From an uncultured bacterium (GTDB taxonomy: Bacteria; Bacillota; Clostridia; Oscillospirales; Oscillospiraceae): a DNA stretch of 10,687 nt. Positions 8,409 to 10,687 of this stretch are shown here, in pieces. The notes beneath the pieces are model-generated. The model was given only the letters and a program-made list of their open reading frames with translations, was not told the DNA's origin and did no database searches. Position numbers and translations under genes: made by a program. Position 1 is the first letter of the stretch. The number at the start of each line of letters is the position of its first letter. Where the stretch lies: positions 1 through 10,687 of the forward strand of contig CAJMQR010000032.1 of assembly GCA_905215665.1 (NCBI GenBank), in the 5' to 3' direction.

Positions 8409-8972
8409 TTATTCGACGGGCGCTTCGCTGACGATGACGACGTTGGAATAGCACTCGCCGAGATGCGTCTTGAAGTTGTCAATCGGCTCCTCCGCGCCGA
8501 ACGCGCCGATCAGGCAGCCTCCGACGTAGGCCACGAGCACCTTATCCGGGAAGCCGCAGATCCACTGGCGGCTCAGAATGTTCGTCTCGAGCTGCCTGGC
8601 CAGCGCGTCGATGTCCTCCCCGCGCTTGACCTGATAGGCGCCGGCGGTAAAGGTGTTGGCGTTCATCATGTGGGTGAGGGAAGCGGCGGCTTCAATTTTT
8701 GAAATCTCCGCAGCGGGATAGCCGAGCACGCGGTCGAGCTCACCGGCATCCTCCATGGTATAGGTTCCGGGGGCGTTTTCCTTCGTGTTTTCCTCGGAAA
8801 AGTCGCCGCCGATGGCGAAGAACTTTTCATCTGCGGCGTAGTTGTCCCAGACGGTGTTCAGCAGATCCAGAGGGGCGACGGTATTGGATGTCTCCTGGGT
8901 TTTCGTGCCGGCGCAGGCCGCCAGAGACAGCAGCAGCACTGCGGAAAGAAGCGTTGCAAGCAGTTTTTTCAT
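8409..8972 (-). CDS. Predicted lipoprotein of unknown function (DUF4358-like)
   Basis: A 187-residue protein with a lipoprotein signal peptide: MKK start, hydrophobic core, and lipobox LAAC with the lipidated Cys at residue 20. The mature part is acidic and soluble-looking. It contains YAADEKFFAIGGDF at 45-58, a central THMMNANTFTAGAYQVKRG segment (about 105-123) and CGFPDKVLVAYVGG at about 139-152. I associate this pattern with a clostridial lipoprotein group labelled DUF4358 or, misleadingly, 'bacteriocin transport accessory protein'. The label is from memory and is not certain. The ATG at 8972 has GGAGG nine bases upstream. The gene is the first of the tight cassette with MBOAT and DHHW, so it may help handle or sense the acylated surface polymer; that is inference. 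Confidence 0.75.
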   Translation of the reverse strand: MKKLLATLLSAVLLLSLAACAGTKTQETSNTVAPLDLLNTVWDNYAADEKFFAIGGDFSEENTKENAPGTYTMEDAGELDRVLGYPAAEISKIEAAASLTHMMNANTFTAGAYQVKRGEDIDALARQLETNILSRQWICGFPDKVLVAYVGGCLIGAFGAEEPIDNFKTHLGECYSNVVIVSEAPVE

Positions 8973-9039
8973 GTGTAGAAACCTCCAAAGCTATTATGTG
9001 CGGAATTGAGACGAATTCCCGGAAGAAATGTTCCCAGAT

Positions 9040-9294
9040 TCAGAAAAAAAGCTGATGCAGCAGGGCCAGCACATAGCCGGGCAGCCCGAAAAAGCCGACC
9101 AGACAGCCATGCAGGAAGGTAATGTCAATATACAGCCCCGTCAGCGGCGCCAGAAGGTTGGAGAGCATCAGCAGGACGCAGCCGGCCAGTGTGTTGATAC
9201 AGATCTTCCAGAACCAGCGGATGGGTGTGGAGATCAGCTTGATGAGCAGGACGACGGCAAGAACGGAGATTACGACGCTGATAAATTGCGGCAT
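9040..9294 (-). CDS. bofA: BofA-family membrane protein (pro-sigma-K processing inhibitor)
   Basis: An 84-residue, very hydrophobic protein with about two to three membrane segments (roughly 5-20, 33-50 and 62-82). The central pattern STPIRWFWKICINTLAGCVL (22-41) followed by a loop and a C-terminal GFFGLPGYVLALL (67-79) fits the BofA family. In Bacillus, BofA holds the SpoIVFB protease inactive in the outer forespore membrane until the engulfed spore signals, delaying sigma-K activation. The ATG at 9294 has GAGGTGA seven bases upstream. A 67-bp gap separates it from the lipoprotein gene, so it may or may not share that transcript; I see no terminator between them. Its closeness to spoIIP supports a sporulation role. 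The family call is good; the exact role is inferred. Confidence 0.8.
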   Translation of the reverse strand: MPQFISVVISVLAVVLLIKLISTPIRWFWKICINTLAGCVLLMLSNLLAPLTGLYIDITFLHGCLVGFFGLPGYVLALLHQLFF

Positions 9295-9359
9295 AAAAAA
9301 TCACCTCAAGCAGAGATTTTTTCGGAATGATTGAAAGAAAAGCGGTTAAACTAAGCCCG

Positions 9360-9444
9360 GACACAAACGGAACGGCGCGGCATTGTGTACAGATGCGATC
9401 AGGACGGCCAAACCGATCAGGCGGATGTTCCATAGGCTTGTGTC
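9360..9444. repeat. Nested inverted repeat, possible RNA stem
   Basis: GACACAA (9360-9366) pairs with TTGTGTC (9438-9444), and inside it GGAAC (9369-9373) pairs with GTTCC (9427-9431), separated by a 2-by-6 internal loop. The 53-base interior has only short further pairings. Such two-step stems are common in structured RNAs but 12 bp in two blocks can also occur by chance. Confidence 0.35.
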
Positions 9445-9489
9445 AAGTGTGTCGCACGGATTCTCGTGGACGATGCGAATTCCCGGGAC

Positions 9490-9523
9490 GGGCGGGCTTT
9501 TGCCCGCCCTTACATTTTACATT
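9490..9523. repeat. GC-rich palindrome plus tandem 7-mer
   Basis: GGGCGGGC-TTTT-GCCCGCCC (9490-9509) is a perfect 8-bp stem with a 4-base loop, followed by TTACATT twice in tandem (9510-9523). On the plus strand it could be a weak terminator, though the tract after it is not a pure T run. Similar GGGCGGGC/GCCCGCCC palindromes are, as I recall, dispersed between genes in many clostridial genomes, so this may be a repetitive extragenic element. Confidence 0.55.
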
Positions 9524-9525
9524 CG

Positions 9526-9557
9526 ATGACGCGGAAAACCGTGTCATTTTTTATTTT
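9526..9557 (+). terminator. Plus-strand intrinsic terminator upstream of spoIIP
   Basis: ATGACGCGG-AAAA-CCGTGTCAT forms a 9-bp stem (one G-U pair) with a 4-base loop, followed by TTTTTATTTT. Read on the plus strand it is a good intrinsic terminator; on the minus strand no T tract follows. It lies 134 bases before the spoIIP start, and no plus-strand gene precedes it within the window. Confidence 0.75.
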
Positions 9558-9691
9558 ACCCCAGAAAGGAAAAAAATACAAGATAAAAAACGGGGCGGTA
9601 TAGCGTCCGGAAAATCGGGCGAGAATTTATTTATACGGCGGCCGGTCTTTTGCGCCGCGCCGCGGCATAGGTTACAGTGGGAGTTGATACC

Positions 9692-10687
9692 ATGCATACA
9701 AAGGAAAAATTTCATCTGACGGCACGCTGGATGTGCTTTGCGGTGCTGCTCTTTGCCACGGTGCTGCGCCTTGCGATGGAGCCTGCGGTGCAGGAGGGAC
9801 TGCGCAGCTCGGCCGCGCGGCTTTTTTCGCAGGAGAGGCTGCATCAGGCGATGCTGCTTTTCGGGGCGGGCGTGTCCGGAGAGGAAAGCACGAAGGCTCC
9901 GGAGCAGACGTCCGGCGCCGCGTCTCCGGCAAAGACCTATCCGGACATGCTCTATACGCCTTCCCGCCGCTGGACGGAACAGACGTCCTTTACGGCAGAG
10001 GACGCCGCGCTGGTTGATATCAACAACCGCGCGGAGGCGGAGTTTGACGCCGGGGAGCTGATCACCCGTCCGCTGCCCTTCGACGTCTCTGTCGAGGGGC
10101 CGCTCGTTCTGATCGTCCATACCCACGCCACGGAGGCCTATACGCCCACGGCGGAAAACGATTACGACGGCGACGGGAGCTATCACACGCGCGACGTGCG
10201 TTATAACGTGGTGCGGGTCGGGCAGGCGCTGGCCGACACCCTCAACGAATGCGGCATTGAGACGATCAACGACGAGACGCTCAACGACGATCCCAGCTAC
10301 AACGAATCCTATCTCCGCTCGGCCGAGGTCATAGAGCGCTATCTGCAGGAGTATCCGTCCATCCAGATGGTGATAGACCTGCACCGCGACGCCGTGGAGG
10401 ACAGCGGGGGAAACCAGCTCGCCATGACGAAGGAGCTGGAGGGCGAAAGCTATGCGCGCCTGCTTCTGGTCATGGGCACGAACGTCTCCGGAATGTACCA
10501 TCCGAACTGGGAGGACAACCTCTCCTGCGCCCTGAAGGTACAGGCGCTCTGCGAGAAGCGCTATGAGGGCCTGTTCCGGCAGATGTCCCTCCGCTCCCAG
10601 CGCTATAACGAGCATCTGACGCCCTGTTCCATGCTGCTGGAGGTGGGAACGGCAGGCAACACGCTGGAGCAGGCCATGCGCACGGCC
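9692..10687 (+). CDS. spoIIP: Stage II sporulation protein P, first 332 codons (runs off window)
   Basis: SpoIIP is a membrane-anchored cell-wall hydrolase (amidase and endopeptidase). With SpoIID and SpoIIM it thins septal peptidoglycan and drives engulfment of the forespore. The protein has one membrane segment near the N-terminus (about 13-29), then a variable linker to about 130. The catalytic domain shows VHTHATEAYTPT at 142-153 (candidate zinc ligands His143 and His145), YNVVRVG at 171-177, the conserved DLHRDA at 229-234, HPNWEDNL at 270-277 and LLEVGTAGNTLEQA at 315-328 with a conserved Glu317. Only the extreme C-terminus is missing. The ATG at 9692 has GGGAG eight bases upstream. It is transcribed away from bofA and all other genes in the window. 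In Bacillus the gene is sigma-E dependent; I could not find a matching promoter here. Confidence 0.95.
   Translation, partial: MHTKEKFHLTARWMCFAVLLFATVLRLAMEPAVQEGLRSSAARLFSQERLHQAMLLFGAGVSGEESTKAPEQTSGAASPAKTYPDMLYTPSRRWTEQTSFTAEDAALVDINNRAEAEFDAGELITRPLPFDVSVEGPLVLIVHTHATEAYTPTAENDYDGDGSYHTRDVRYNVVRVGQALADTLNECGIETINDETLNDDPSYNESYLRSAEVIERYLQEYPSIQMVIDLHRDAVEDSGGNQLAMTKELEGESYARLLLVMGTNVSGMYHPNWEDNLSCALKVQALCEKRYEGLFRQMSLRSQRYNEHLTPCSMLLEVGTAGNTLEQAMRTA

Larger units (their letters stand above)
9295..9691. other. 397-bp divergent intergenic region between bofA and spoIIP
   Basis: No protein gene is supported here; the ORFs present are short, lack ribosome binding sites and resemble no family I know. 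The region must hold the promoters of bofA (minus) and spoIIP (plus), but I could not place convincing -35/-10 pairs for sigma-A or sigma-E. It contains a nested inverted repeat (9360-9444), a GC-rich palindrome with a tandem 7-mer (9490-9523) and a clear plus-strand terminator (9526-9557). This density of structure suggests either a small RNA or a long spoIIP leader. Confidence 0.6.

Noticed and set aside
8408..8482. Longer MBOAT reading from 8482
   Set aside because: The extra 25 residues are Ser/Arg-rich, overlap the lipoprotein gene and do not resemble MBOAT N-termini, which begin with the hydrophobic MLFSS-type segment.
9125..9719. ORFs at 9125-9433 (minus) and 9327-9719 (plus)
   Set aside because: The first overlaps bofA out of frame; the second runs through the terminator hairpin and into spoIIP. 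Neither has a ribosome binding site or a plausible composition.

Overview
This window looks like the chromosomal replication-origin neighbourhood of a high-GC, spore-forming member of the Firmicutes. I infer the class Clostridia, probably an Oscillospiraceae-like gut lineage. The reasons are the conserved order dnaA-dnaN-S4 protein-recF-remB-gyrB, the sporulation genes spoIIP and bofA, strong AGGAG-type ribosome binding sites, and GC-rich codon use. The genus assignment is a guess; the gene identities are mostly firm.

Left part (1-5727, all minus strand, so reading from dnaA leftwards): dnaA (initiator), a 233-bp gap that is the best candidate for part of oriC, dnaN (sliding clamp), a small S4 RNA-binding protein, recF (recombination mediator), a remB/DUF370 regulator and the first 482 codons of gyrB. 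From dnaN to gyrB the genes are 9 bp apart, 3 bp apart or overlapping, so they probably form one operon. DnaA opens the origin, DnaN clamps the polymerase, RecF helps repair stalled forks, and GyrB removes supercoils ahead of the fork.

Middle part (5728-8972, also minus strand): a dnaA promoter region preceded by two intrinsic terminators. These insulate dnaA from a three-gene cassette made of a lipoprotein of unknown function, an MBOAT O-acyltransferase and an AlgX/AlgJ-like DHHW protein. The MBOAT and DHHW proteins together resemble machinery that O-acylates an extracellular polymer; the target is not visible here.

Right part (8973-10687): a BofA-family membrane protein (minus), a 397-bp non-coding stretch with several hairpins including a plus-strand terminator that no visible gene explains, and spoIIP (plus, running off the window about at the end of its catalytic domain). 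Transcription diverges in this non-coding stretch.

Most genes are standard. The points most worth a second look are: DnaA has unusual residues in its DNA-recognition motif and no canonical TTATCCACA boxes lie beside the gene; the acylation cassette occupies the place where rpmH-rnpA usually sits; and a structured, terminator-bearing non-coding stretch lies upstream of spoIIP.
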